Assembly: GCA_027682585.1 (NCBI GenBank)
Contig: JAQCZH010000002.1
Location: 310,001-374,000 of the forward strand
Length of the DNA stretch: 64,000 bases
From: Lachnospiraceae bacterium AF51-6-b8A
Lineage (GTDB): Bacteria; Bacillota; Clostridia; Lachnospirales; Lachnospiraceae
Direction: 5' to 3'
The position numbers and the translations under genes were made by a program. The notes under the pieces were generated by a model, which saw nothing but the letters and a program-made list of their open reading frames with translations, was not told the origin of the DNA and ran no database searches. This document shows, in pieces, positions 36,520-45,055 of this stretch (its first letter is position 1; each line of letters begins with the position of its first letter).

Positions 36520-38049
36520 TCATTCCCGCTTCTCTTTTACTGTCTTTCTATCCTCCACATCGTCAATCGCGATCGGAATAGTATCCGTCCCGGAAACAAC
36601 CATATCTTTAAAGCTCCTGTTCATTCTGGCCCATCTGTACAATAAGACCAATACAATTAACACCATCATATTTGTGAGATTATAAAATGGCTGCAACACG
36701 CTATCTGCGCCGTATCTCGGCAAAACTGTGATTTCCTCTAAGATCATTAAGGCGATTGCAATTCGCCATACTGACGCGTATTTTTTCTTGAATGAGTATA
36801 ACTTATTTAAAAAACAGCCTAGAATAAAACTGTATATTACCACACCGGTATATCCAAAATCATGATAGGTTTCAGCGATATAGCTTGTTCCGTAACCGTA
36901 ACCGGCATAATAGCTATCCGGATTCACCTTGTAAATAATATAATCCGCAAGATTATTGGTATACAAGGCAGTAGCCCTGGTGCGTAAATCATAAAGTTCT
37001 CTTGGAAAAGAAGAAAATCCTCTTGTTAATATGCTACGCCTGAAATAACCTATCGTGTAGTAGAAAGATGTAAATTTCAGCTGGTCTCCCTCAAGCTGCT
37101 TCTGGTATTTTATGACATTGATGCTTTCCCCTTGCTGATTGAAAAAGCTCATAAACATACTGAAAACTCCCGTCTTCTCAATATTTTGCCCATAACGGAT
37201 GTACTTATACGCATATAAAAATACCATGAGACAGGCGACAACAATAATTAAAAATGCCACTTTCTTTCTATCAAGCCAGTTCTCATCTGGTGTCAATTTA
37301 CTCCTGACTATAAAATAGAAGATAATTACCAGAAGGGTAGTTCCCAAAAGGAGCCTGCGCCCGCTCAGCAATCCCAGTGCCCCGTATGAAAAATATAGAA
37401 TCAGCGGAATGATACAGTTTTTTTTCCTTGGCATTGTAGCAAAATATATAAAAACTAGCATCGTAAACAACTGGGCCAATGTGATAATTACAGTCGGCAG
37501 CGTTGTTTTATAAGTCGAATACAGCGACGCGTATCCGTTCTCGGCAACATACTTCCCCGCATCCAGAGCCTTTATTACGGCAGGTACAAATGTGATATAT
37601 ACGCCTGCCAGCGCAACTCTTTGCACAAGAATACGTGCCGAATCAGAAGAGGCTGAAATGCCATCCGGTAATTTCGATCTCATGATAATATATTCCGCAC
37701 AGAAAAAGCCGGCCAGTATCCCTGTAAGACTTATTAAGAGGCATAAATAGGTATGCCCATCAATCTCTCTGCCGAAATCAGGGCCAAAATCCATTCCGAA
37801 ATACAGTTTTGTCATTTCCCCGCCAATAAGGAATATAAAAAAGGACATCAGGAAAATGAACAGTGCAGCTCTATTCCTCAAATCTGTGAGGCTATAGCAT
37901 ATTCCCGCTGTGAAAATGATAACACTAAGTCCGAACAAAAACGGTACGCCTTTGATCAATGAAGCGATCGAGATGCACACGCTCAGAATAAAAAATAACA
38001 GCAGATTTTTTTTCTCAGTTAACATATGTCTCACTAATTGTACCCGCAA
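36520..38049 (-). CDS. Wzy-like oligosaccharide repeat-unit polymerase
   Basis: A 509-residue protein with about 10-12 hydrophobic segments and a large outer loop in the second half. It has no strongly conserved motif I can name, but the size, topology and position with a Wzx-like flippase, LCP protein and priming transferase fit an O-antigen/capsule polymerase. It would join flipped, lipid-linked repeat units outside the membrane. The coding sequence is visibly richer in A and T than the housekeeping genes around it. An O-antigen ligase-like role is an alternative. Confidence 0.75.
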   Translation of the reverse strand: MRVQLVRHMLTEKKNLLLFFILSVCISIASLIKGVPFLFGLSVIIFTAGICYSLTDLRNRAALFIFLMSFFIFLIGGEMTKLYFGMDFGPDFGREIDGHTYLCLLISLTGILAGFFCAEYIIMRSKLPDGISASSDSARILVQRVALAGVYITFVPAVIKALDAGKYVAENGYASLYSTYKTTLPTVIITLAQLFTMLVFIYFATMPRKKNCIIPLILYFSYGALGLLSGRRLLLGTTLLVIIFYFIVRSKLTPDENWLDRKKVAFLIIVVACLMVFLYAYKYIRYGQNIEKTGVFSMFMSFFNQQGESINVIKYQKQLEGDQLKFTSFYYTIGYFRRSILTRGFSSFPRELYDLRTRATALYTNNLADYIIYKVNPDSYYAGYGYGTSYIAETYHDFGYTGVVIYSFILGCFLNKLYSFKKKYASVWRIAIALMILEEITVLPRYGADSVLQPFYNLTNMMVLIVLVLLYRWARMNRSFKDMVVSGTDTIPIAIDDVEDRKTVKEKRE

Positions 38050-38134
38050 ACTAAACTCTCATAGAAAATCACACTGCAGACCTCGCTGCATCTGCCTACA
38101 TCACTTTGCAGGCTGAGATTCCTTTTCCTAGCAG

Positions 38135-39472
38135 TTATATTTCAACAACATCAATTCCGCAGACGAACTTCTCCATTAAGCGGCTGATTACCCTGGATAT
38201 TTCTGGCGCGATATTATAAAAATTTTCTCCGCTAAACGCTGCCTTCGCGAACGTCACTAGTTCATATCTGATTCCTTCGCCGTCAAGCTGGTAAAAATAT
38301 CTTCTGTTCATCTCCGGATTCTCATAACGGGTTTCAAAATAATCTGTCTTCCACCAGGGTGCGGGAACATATAAATACCCCTTCGTTCCGGATATGACAA
38401 GCTCTCCCTCAGACTTTACTCCGTTCCCGGTCTTTATTGACGCAACCGCTTCCGGATAAATAAATTCCATTTTTGTAAACGAATCATGCTTTTTTTCTTT
38501 ATCTGCATGCCGGGTAACTATTTTTACTTCTTTATACCCAGTACCAAGAATCTGCAAAACAGGAAGGAGCGCGGTTGGTCCCCATTCATAAATATTATCC
38601 CACTCATACTTTTTTTCACCGCTCCCCAGTGAATGCGCAAGGCTTGTGCATGTCGCATCCACTGAGATGATATCTCCTATCTTTCCGGCCTTCAGTAAAA
38701 GAAGCAGTCTTTCATATGCTGTTGCGTAAGCGGTTTTAATAGCATCCATAAGCACAGCATTATTTTCTTCTGCCAGAGCGGCCAACTCATCCCATTGGCT
38801 GACACTTAGCGTTCTGGGTGCCTCACAGAGCACATGCTTTCCTGCCTTCAGCGCAGCCTTAATTTGTTCATAATGCACTGCGGGCTGGGAGCGGATATAA
38901 ACCGCATCCACATATGATAATAATTCATTGAAATTCTTTGTCACAACCGGAAGATCTCTAATTTCATAAGAGAGCAATTCTGTGTCCTGTGCACATATTC
39001 CTTTTAGATTTATGCCATTTACCACCCTGCACTCTGTGGCAACCTTGTTCAGAAAATTGGATTCTCCTGTCAGCCCCAGTGAAAGAGACCTCTGTGAATG
39101 CCTAATCTCGGAACTGGATATTCCCACCGTTCTCGGAAGATAAATGACCTTACAATACTCTTTAAGATAGTCAAAATACCCGGTCCAGTCAGACCCGACA
39201 GCAAATATATCCACATGGTATTTCCGTATATCGGCGATTTTTTGTCCCTCGTACTCTTCGACGATAACCTTATCCGCAATGCCTGTAGCCTCCACAGCAG
39301 CAATTCGTTCCATTAGAGACTGCTGATTATTTATTTTCCCACGTGTTTTGTCGTAGTCATCACTTGTGACGCCTACAATCAAATAATCGCCAAGCTCTTT
39401 TACTCTTTCAAGAAGCCTTATATGGCCGTAATGCAGTACATCAAAAGTCCCGTAAGTGATAACCTTAACCAT
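38135..39472 (-). CDS. Cytidylyltransferase fused to Gfo/Idh/MocA-type oxidoreductase
   Basis: A 445-residue two-domain protein. Residues 1-130 match TagD/glycerol-3-phosphate cytidylyltransferases: ITYGTFDVLHYGHIRLLERV with HxGH, and LPRTVGISSSEIR. That domain should activate an alcohol phosphate as a CDP derivative. Residues about 150-445 resemble Gfo/Idh/MocA dehydrogenases (HVLCEAPRTLSVSQWDELA, AGKIGDIISVDA), but the usual EKP is EAP and the N-terminal glycine-rich NAD loop is degenerate (GLTGESNF). The second domain may act differently or may use another residue. Its neighbour is a class V aminotransferase, so a CDP-linked amino-alcohol is a reasonable guess for the product used by the LicD enzymes. 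Confidence 0.85.
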   Translation of the reverse strand: MVKVITYGTFDVLHYGHIRLLERVKELGDYLIVGVTSDDYDKTRGKINNQQSLMERIAAVEATGIADKVIVEEYEGQKIADIRKYHVDIFAVGSDWTGYFDYLKEYCKVIYLPRTVGISSSEIRHSQRSLSLGLTGESNFLNKVATECRVVNGINLKGICAQDTELLSYEIRDLPVVTKNFNELLSYVDAVYIRSQPAVHYEQIKAALKAGKHVLCEAPRTLSVSQWDELAALAEENNAVLMDAIKTAYATAYERLLLLLKAGKIGDIISVDATCTSLAHSLGSGEKKYEWDNIYEWGPTALLPVLQILGTGYKEVKIVTRHADKEKKHDSFTKMEFIYPEAVASIKTGNGVKSEGELVISGTKGYLYVPAPWWKTDYFETRYENPEMNRRYFYQLDGEGIRYELVTFAKAAFSGENFYNIAPEISRVISRLMEKFVCGIDVVEI

Positions 39473-39484
39473 GTATTATCTCCT

Positions 39485-40624
39485 TTAAATAAATCGGCGT
39501 CTGCACATATCCTTCAGCGCTTCTAGAAGTACATCATAATCCCTTGTCTCAAGCGCGCCGATATGACCCACCCTAAACACCTTATCCTTAAACTCTCCCC
39601 CGTTCGGGCAGACCCAGATCCGATATTCATCTTTTAAAACAGTAAAAATATCATATGCAGAAACTCCGTTTGTCGGCGAGAGCGGAGTGACTGCGTTGGG
39701 AAGAGAGTCTGAGATGATTTCAAAGGGAAAATCACATTTTCTGATCTGATCCCTGAAATACCCGGCAAGATTTCCGATCCGCTCTATTTCACGCTCCACT
39801 CCTCCTGCAGCATCAATTTCCTTAAGCCGCTCGTTTATCTGCCGGAGTATACCGACGGCACACGTAAAGGGGGTCTGACCACGCTCGCCATCTTTCAATG
39901 CAAGTTTGAGATCAAGATACATGGTTTTCGGACTGTTGCTGTATACGCGTTTTACAGCTTCTTCTGATAAAACGATCAGAGAAACACCGGGCGGACAGGC
40001 AAGAGCCTTCTGAGAACCTGTGATCATAGCCTGAACCCCAAGTTCTTCCATGTCAAACGGATCACAGAGAAAAGAACTGATTGAGTCCACCAACAAAAAG
40101 ATATCATTTTTCCTGCAGAACTCACTGATCAGATTAATATCATAAAGCACACCTATAGAGGTTTCATCAAGGTTTACAAGGAATCCCGTATACCCTTTCC
40201 CGTCATACTGCGCCAGTTGCCCAGCAGTCACACCATGTCCGAATTCCGGTTTTATTACAGTGTGCTGAATATCGTAGATTCGTAGTATTTCAACAAATCT
40301 ATGGCCAAAACTTCCTCCGTCAATCACAAGTACCTTGTCGTTTTCATCAAAAAGATTGATTACCGCCGCCTCCATGGAGGCAGTCCCGGAACCGGTAATA
40401 AAGCAAACCCTGGCATTATCTTGCGCATGTGCAAATTTCTTTACCAGGTCTTCGTTTTCAAGCATTACTTTTGAGAATTCCGGCGTACGAAAATAAGGAA
40501 CCTGCTCGGCGCCAATGGCGCGAACCTTTTCACCCATCATTACCGGCCCGACAGTAAAATTCAACATTGAAATATTCCTCCTAAGTTCATACGCGACAAA
40601 ATTTTCTTCAACATAGGATTCCAT
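39485..40624 (-). CDS. Class V aminotransferase (alanine-glyoxylate type)
   Basis: A 379-residue PLP enzyme of the alanine-glyoxylate / serine-pyruvate / 2-aminoethylphosphonate transaminase group. FTVGPVMMGEKVRAIG starts the fold, VCFITGSGTASMEAAVINLF binds the cofactor phosphate, and the PLP lysine is in MITGSQKALACPPGVSLIV. In AEP transaminases this motif is usually SxNKC, so the alanine-glyoxylate branch is nearer. Located 12 bases before the cytidylyltransferase fusion inside a polymer locus, it is more likely to make an amino precursor for the polymer than to serve amino-acid catabolism. The substrate is unknown; the absence of PEP mutase and phosphonopyruvate decarboxylase here argues against a phosphonate. 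Confidence 0.85.
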   Translation of the reverse strand: MESYVEENFVAYELRRNISMLNFTVGPVMMGEKVRAIGAEQVPYFRTPEFSKVMLENEDLVKKFAHAQDNARVCFITGSGTASMEAAVINLFDENDKVLVIDGGSFGHRFVEILRIYDIQHTVIKPEFGHGVTAGQLAQYDGKGYTGFLVNLDETSIGVLYDINLISEFCRKNDIFLLVDSISSFLCDPFDMEELGVQAMITGSQKALACPPGVSLIVLSEEAVKRVYSNSPKTMYLDLKLALKDGERGQTPFTCAVGILRQINERLKEIDAAGGVEREIERIGNLAGYFRDQIRKCDFPFEIISDSLPNAVTPLSPTNGVSAYDIFTVLKDEYRIWVCPNGGEFKDKVFRVGHIGALETRDYDVLLEALKDMCRRRFI

Positions 40625-40631
40625 GACGCAG

Positions 40632-42167
40632 TCAGATCTGCCGCCTAACGATCCTGCGCAGCATGCCCTTTAATCTCTCATACTCCTTACTCCTGTGTGT
40701 GAAGCACCACCATATCGCGCAACATACAATCAAGGTAAGAGGCAAGCGGATCAGAAATGATGCCGCTGTGTCATACGGAGCAAAAAATACACATGCCGCG
40801 TATGCGGCCGCGCATGCCAGCAGCGAAATCAATGTATAAAATACCGTCATTGCGAAATAATTCTTCAGCCCTCCGTTAAAAAGATATTTGAAAATCACCC
40901 AGGCTTCCCAGGGAAAGTAAATCACAAGAAAACAGAATATTGTCGGCAATAAGACACCGGCGATACTGCTTGTCATTTTAACCATCCAAATGCTTCCGAC
41001 TATATTTACAGCCATTGCAATGTACGGTTTAAGCCAGTCCCTGGTCCAAAGTCCTGCTGCATCCCGATACGTCAGCTGCATGATCCGAAACATCCAGGAG
41101 TAAAAATATATAATAATCAAGACCACTAGGCGGATATCCAAAAGGTAATTTTTATCATACCATATGCCGGCAATAAAGGGCTGATAAAGGCACAACATGC
41201 AGGCTGCGGCAATGCCTATCAGAAGCATCCATCCATATGATAATGTACGGAACAAAGAGTAATTATCATCTTTTGAATCCGTCACCAATTTGTTTCCGAT
41301 TCCTGAAAGTGCGCCATTTGTCACAATTTCGACCAAGGCGTTTACAGCCGTGAGAATATAATAGTAATTGCCATATATTCCCATCGCTGTAAGTCCCAGG
41401 AAAGCTGATATTATTATGCTGTCTGTGCTGACAAGAGCTGTGTTCCCCAGCTTATGTCCAAATAGTGTGCCGACCCTTTTGTAAATATCTTTCTTCGTTT
41501 CCGCATCAAGGGATCCTCGGCAGGTTAGTTCTGGGTATTCTTTTCTTGCCGTCAGATAGTTTGCTATATTGTTCGGAATCACCATTAACGGCAGGATAAT
41601 GATATAAGCGTAATAATTTGGAAATACAATCAGCACGATTGCCTGGGCCGCATACTGGATGATATACCGCACCGTGGAAATCTTGAGTGTGGTGTCATTG
41701 CGCTGATATGCTGAAAATATAGCTGTGACATACGCAAACATCAGGTAATCAAACGATGTCTCCACCAGATAGATCGCGAACAGCATGTACAGGTTGATAT
41801 CAGCAGGGCATTCGCCGTTAACGAGGTGCGGAAGAAAGGGCATAATCACAAGCCCAAGGCCTAGAATCACGAAACCTACGATCCTGTACACATGCCTGTA
41901 AAAACGCAGCATCGCGCACTGGGCATCAATATCGTCGTCAACAATGGCGCGGTACATCGTAAAAACAATGGAGCTGCTAAAACCCAGATTTGTAAGATTC
42001 AAGACTGTTAAAATGGATGTGAACAGACTGCTGAGCCCGCTGTATTCAATGCCGAGACGCTTTACAATGAGCGTTTTGACTGCAAATGGCCCAATCAAAG
42101 TGACTGTTCTGTAAATAACTCCCCATAGAGTATTTCTTAATGTATTTTTGGTTCTGGCCAGTTTCAT
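40632..42167 (-). CDS. Wzx-like polysaccharide flippase
   Basis: A 511-residue membrane protein of the MATE/PST group with about 12-14 hydrophobic segments. The N terminus RNTLWGVIYRTVTLIGPFAV followed by LGIEYSGLSSLFTSILTVLN is typical of Firmicutes repeat-unit flippases, as is GLTAMGIYGNYYYILTAVNA in the middle. It would move polyprenyl-linked repeat units across the membrane for the Wzy-like polymerase. Gap of seven bases to the aminotransferase and 15 after the Stealth gene. Confidence 0.9.
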   Translation of the reverse strand: MKLARTKNTLRNTLWGVIYRTVTLIGPFAVKTLIVKRLGIEYSGLSSLFTSILTVLNLTNLGFSSSIVFTMYRAIVDDDIDAQCAMLRFYRHVYRIVGFVILGLGLVIMPFLPHLVNGECPADINLYMLFAIYLVETSFDYLMFAYVTAIFSAYQRNDTTLKISTVRYIIQYAAQAIVLIVFPNYYAYIIILPLMVIPNNIANYLTARKEYPELTCRGSLDAETKKDIYKRVGTLFGHKLGNTALVSTDSIIISAFLGLTAMGIYGNYYYILTAVNALVEIVTNGALSGIGNKLVTDSKDDNYSLFRTLSYGWMLLIGIAAACMLCLYQPFIAGIWYDKNYLLDIRLVVLIIIYFYSWMFRIMQLTYRDAAGLWTRDWLKPYIAMAVNIVGSIWMVKMTSSIAGVLLPTIFCFLVIYFPWEAWVIFKYLFNGGLKNYFAMTVFYTLISLLACAAAYAACVFFAPYDTAASFLIRLPLTLIVCCAIWWCFTHRSKEYERLKGMLRRIVRRQI

Positions 42168-42182
42168 TAAGATGTGTCCTTT

Positions 42183-43196
42183 TTATAATTCGAAGCTACT
42201 TTTTACGGGGAATTTTTCCTCAAAGACTTCTTTCAGTTTCTTTTGTTCCGTCTCAAAATCAAAATCCATTGGATCATCATTTACACATAGAATTTTATAT
42301 CTGCTTTCCTTCAATAGGAGCTTTACTTTATCGGAAGTATCATTTCCCTTTATCGTAATATACCGACTGACCGGTTTGTGTGGTACGAAATTACCCTCGC
42401 ACAGCTGCCAGTACCTCATAAGATACTGATTCACATCCTCTCTGCTTCTGAATTTGTGCGAACACGTCCTATCCAGGATGTCCTTGTTTTCAGCCCACAC
42501 TATTTCAAATGTCTTCTTGCAGAATGAAACACACGTATGATAGTTCCGGAACCCTGTATAATCATCCCATGGCAGCAGGTACAGGTTATTAAAAAATCCT
42601 TTCCCGTTTCTGAGCGTCATCCACTTAAACAGATCCCGTCTCAGCATTTCTCTCTTTGAGAAGCGCATGTTAATCAGAGCCATCATATTTAGCATGATAT
42701 AGGGCATGAAATTATTGATATCATTATTTTTGATGATTCCGAATACAGCCGTGTCCACTGGCCTGCCATTCTGAAAAAATTCCGTTTCCTGCATAGGACA
42801 TGTCATATACACATCGTCGTTGAAATAGACGAAATGCTCTGACAATCCAGGGATTCTGTGCATATTCAACTCTATTGTATGTGAGCTGAATGTCGGCAGA
42901 TATTTCCCCGGTATAAAGTCTCGATGGTTTACAATGTGAAGCTTCTTGTTGCCTGTATCAAGCCATTCGGGCAGATGACCGAACGTGACAAAATGAATCG
43001 TTCTCACCCATGGCGCATATAACTCTATGCTCCTGAACCAGTATCTGAACAGATCCCATCCTCTGAAACGCGCGTCACTGTTATCACTGTTCACATCTGC
43101 CGTATATTTGTCATGCTCTTTCTCCCAAACAGGATCAGAACTGTCCACCCACGGTATAACAATATCTATTGGATATTCACTAACATGCATAGTCAC
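42183..43196 (-). CDS. Stealth-family sugar phosphotransferase
   Basis: A 337-residue protein with the four conserved regions of the Stealth family (capsule polysaccharide phosphotransferases such as meningococcal SacB): DIVIPWVDSSDPVWEKEHDK at the start, FRGWDLFRYWFRSIELYAPW with VRTIHFVTFGHLPEWL, the FVYFNDDVYMTCPM block, and CVNDDPMD near the end. Known members transfer hexose-1-phosphate to form a phosphodiester linkage. It overlaps the downstream LicD gene by 4 bases and is translated with it. Confidence 0.93.
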   Translation of the reverse strand: MTMHVSEYPIDIVIPWVDSSDPVWEKEHDKYTADVNSDNSDARFRGWDLFRYWFRSIELYAPWVRTIHFVTFGHLPEWLDTGNKKLHIVNHRDFIPGKYLPTFSSHTIELNMHRIPGLSEHFVYFNDDVYMTCPMQETEFFQNGRPVDTAVFGIIKNNDINNFMPYIMLNMMALINMRFSKREMLRRDLFKWMTLRNGKGFFNNLYLLPWDDYTGFRNYHTCVSFCKKTFEIVWAENKDILDRTCSHKFRSREDVNQYLMRYWQLCEGNFVPHKPVSRYITIKGNDTSDKVKLLLKESRYKILCVNDDPMDFDFETEQKKLKEVFEEKFPVKSSFEL

Positions 43197-44149
43197 TTAT
43201 ATATATCCCTGCCCTTTTTCAGGTCTTCTTCAACATTCAGGCTAAAGCCCACTGAATAATGTTTTTCGCGGTCTTCCTCTGGCGGAATAAGCATATAATC
43301 CCCGTACTGATTCTTTAAATACGCATCGGGGTTATGAGGAAGATTTATCTCAAAATCTTCAAACACGCCTTTTACGGGCGGGTAATATACGCTCTTCGGC
43401 ATAATGTGCCCAAAATAATGCTTTGTATCCGTCGGAACAGCCCATAGATCTGATGGGCGATGCCACTGAACAAAGCGATCAAAAGCATTTCCCCATTTTT
43501 CATAACACCTAAACGAAAAAAAGAAGCCTACCGTACACCTTATTCTGTAATTGATTTTTCCGGCTGTAGTCTGATAAAAAAATTCTTTCTTCTTCTTATT
43601 ACGGTAGCGAAAAAACAGTGTGGACACCGCAATATACTGAAGTACCATAGACCACCCCCCCTTCACTCCGCGCACAACTGGATTCATCGGCACCGCCTCG
43701 ACCGGAAAAATATCCATGTGAACTCCCTTCGGGAAAGGCGTATTATAATCGCTGAAGCTAGCCTTTAAGGTGTTCTTTCTGTAAATGGCGGAGATCATGC
43801 TCTCCAGCTGATATTTTGAATTCGGGGAGGTCATTTCATATTTACTACCGAGAGCCTCATCGAATATCTTGCAGAACTTTTTCAAGTCCTCGTGTGGCAT
43901 CAAAATATCGACATCGTCATCCCAAGGTATAAAACCTTTGTGTCGCACCGCGCCTAATGCCGTCCCTCCGGCTGCCATATAACACAGACCGTATTTTGAG
44001 CATACCCTGTCAAAATCTTTTAACATTTCAAGGAAGCACGACTGTAGTCCTGCCAGTTCCTGCTGACTGAGTTCATGAACAATCTCAACCGGCGGGCTGT
44101 TCTGCATGCTTTTCCTTGTAGAGAACGCATTTTTTAAACTGTTTTTCAT
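43193..44149 (-). CDS. LicD-family phosphotransferase (first of pair)
   Basis: A 318-residue LicD protein. The nucleotidyltransferase-like core is MAAGGTALGAVRHKGFIPWD followed by DDVDILM, with the acidic metal-binding triad. Classical LicD transfers phosphocholine from CDP-choline to teichoic or lipooligosaccharide sugars, and fukutin relatives transfer other CDP-alcohol phosphates. There are no choline uptake or licA-C genes here, so another CDP-alcohol, perhaps that made by the fusion protein downstream, is the likely donor. Overlaps the second LicD gene by 4 bases. Confidence 0.9.
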   Translation of the reverse strand: MKNSLKNAFSTRKSMQNSPPVEIVHELSQQELAGLQSCFLEMLKDFDRVCSKYGLCYMAAGGTALGAVRHKGFIPWDDDVDILMPHEDLKKFCKIFDEALGSKYEMTSPNSKYQLESMISAIYRKNTLKASFSDYNTPFPKGVHMDIFPVEAVPMNPVVRGVKGGWSMVLQYIAVSTLFFRYRNKKKKEFFYQTTAGKINYRIRCTVGFFFSFRCYEKWGNAFDRFVQWHRPSDLWAVPTDTKHYFGHIMPKSVYYPPVKGVFEDFEINLPHNPDAYLKNQYGDYMLIPPEEDREKHYSVGFSLNVEEDLKKGRDIYK

Positions 44150-45018
44150 TTTCTTGCCTTTTTGCAGTAATAAATTCCCTTATATTTTTGATAGGAATGG
44201 TTCATGTCATAGAAAACAATATTGTGCCTTAATTGCCTCTCTCTTTCCGATGGCCGCTTCATATAGTTGCCATATGACATAGTAAGCCATTTTTTATAGC
44301 CTCTGAGGACAGGCATTTTTACGCCTTCGAAATCCAGGTAAACCGGACTTTCAACCCATTTTCTCGGAAACCTGTCTCTCATTATCTTGGGTCCTTCCAT
44401 AAAGGATGCCACAAGTCCACTCGCGTGTCTGCCCTCCACAATGATTTGTTTTTCCGCTTTTTTCCAGATGCGATAGCGTCCTTCAAAACTTTTTACCATA
44501 TTCAGGGCGATATGCGTTGCAAGAGTGACAGCCTTGCCCTTGTGCTCCGGCATCCTCTGGAAATTATAGCAGTCAAAAATCAGCGCATTAAAAACTTGCA
44601 TCGTCCGTCTGGCTCTGCTGTTTGCAACATCATCCAGCGGAATGACATCTATCATCAGGCCCTGATTTATATCATTGCCTACATTATGTTTTAAAATAAA
44701 GGTCGTATGATTATCCCTTATTTCCGTAACAGAATGATGAATATTAATCTCGTCATTTGATCTCAAACAGCTGTAGTGCTTTGTGTCCGCGTATTGATTC
44801 CATAAAGGGATCAGTTTTTCATAGTCCTCTCTCAACATGAAAACATCTACATCATCATCCCAGGGAATCATCCCCTGCTCTCTCACCGCGCCAAGGCATG
44901 TCCCCCCGGCAAGAACAAATCGCAGCTTATGGCTCTCACAGAAGTTTTTGAAATATATGAGTATCTCTAGTAACTTTTCCTGAATTTCACGTATGCCGTA
45001 TTTATTGTCCTGATCCAA
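44146..45018 (-). CDS. LicD-family phosphotransferase (second of pair)
   Basis: A LicD protein of about 290 residues with VLAGGTCLGAVREQGMIPWD then DDVDVFM, and the C-terminal SYGNYMKRPSE block of the family. The frame stays open to an ATG at 45123 inside the preceding gene, but TTG at 45018 has AGAAGAGGTG just before it and starts where the family starts, so I prefer it. It is only distantly similar to the neighbouring LicD, so the two probably attach different groups or use different acceptors. Confidence 0.85.
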   Translation of the reverse strand: MDQDNKYGIREIQEKLLEILIYFKNFCESHKLRFVLAGGTCLGAVREQGMIPWDDDVDVFMLREDYEKLIPLWNQYADTKHYSCLRSNDEINIHHSVTEIRDNHTTFILKHNVGNDINQGLMIDVIPLDDVANSRARRTMQVFNALIFDCYNFQRMPEHKGKAVTLATHIALNMVKSFEGRYRIWKKAEKQIIVEGRHASGLVASFMEGPKIMRDRFPRKWVESPVYLDFEGVKMPVLRGYKKWLTMSYGNYMKRPSERERQLRHNIVFYDMNHSYQKYKGIYYCKKARK

Positions 45019-45055
45019 ACTGCACCTCTTCTTTCCAGAGTAATTCTGACTTAAA

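Noticed and set aside
39485..40624. Phosphonate (2-aminoethylphosphonate) biosynthesis
   Set aside because: The aminotransferase is PhnW-related at the fold level, but its PLP motif is SQKAL and no PEP mutase or phosphonopyruvate decarboxylase lies nearby.
43193..45018. Phosphocholine decoration system (lic locus)
   Set aside because: LicD proteins are present, but no choline kinase, choline transporter or choline cytidylyltransferase was found; the cytidylyltransferase here is of the glycerol-phosphate type.
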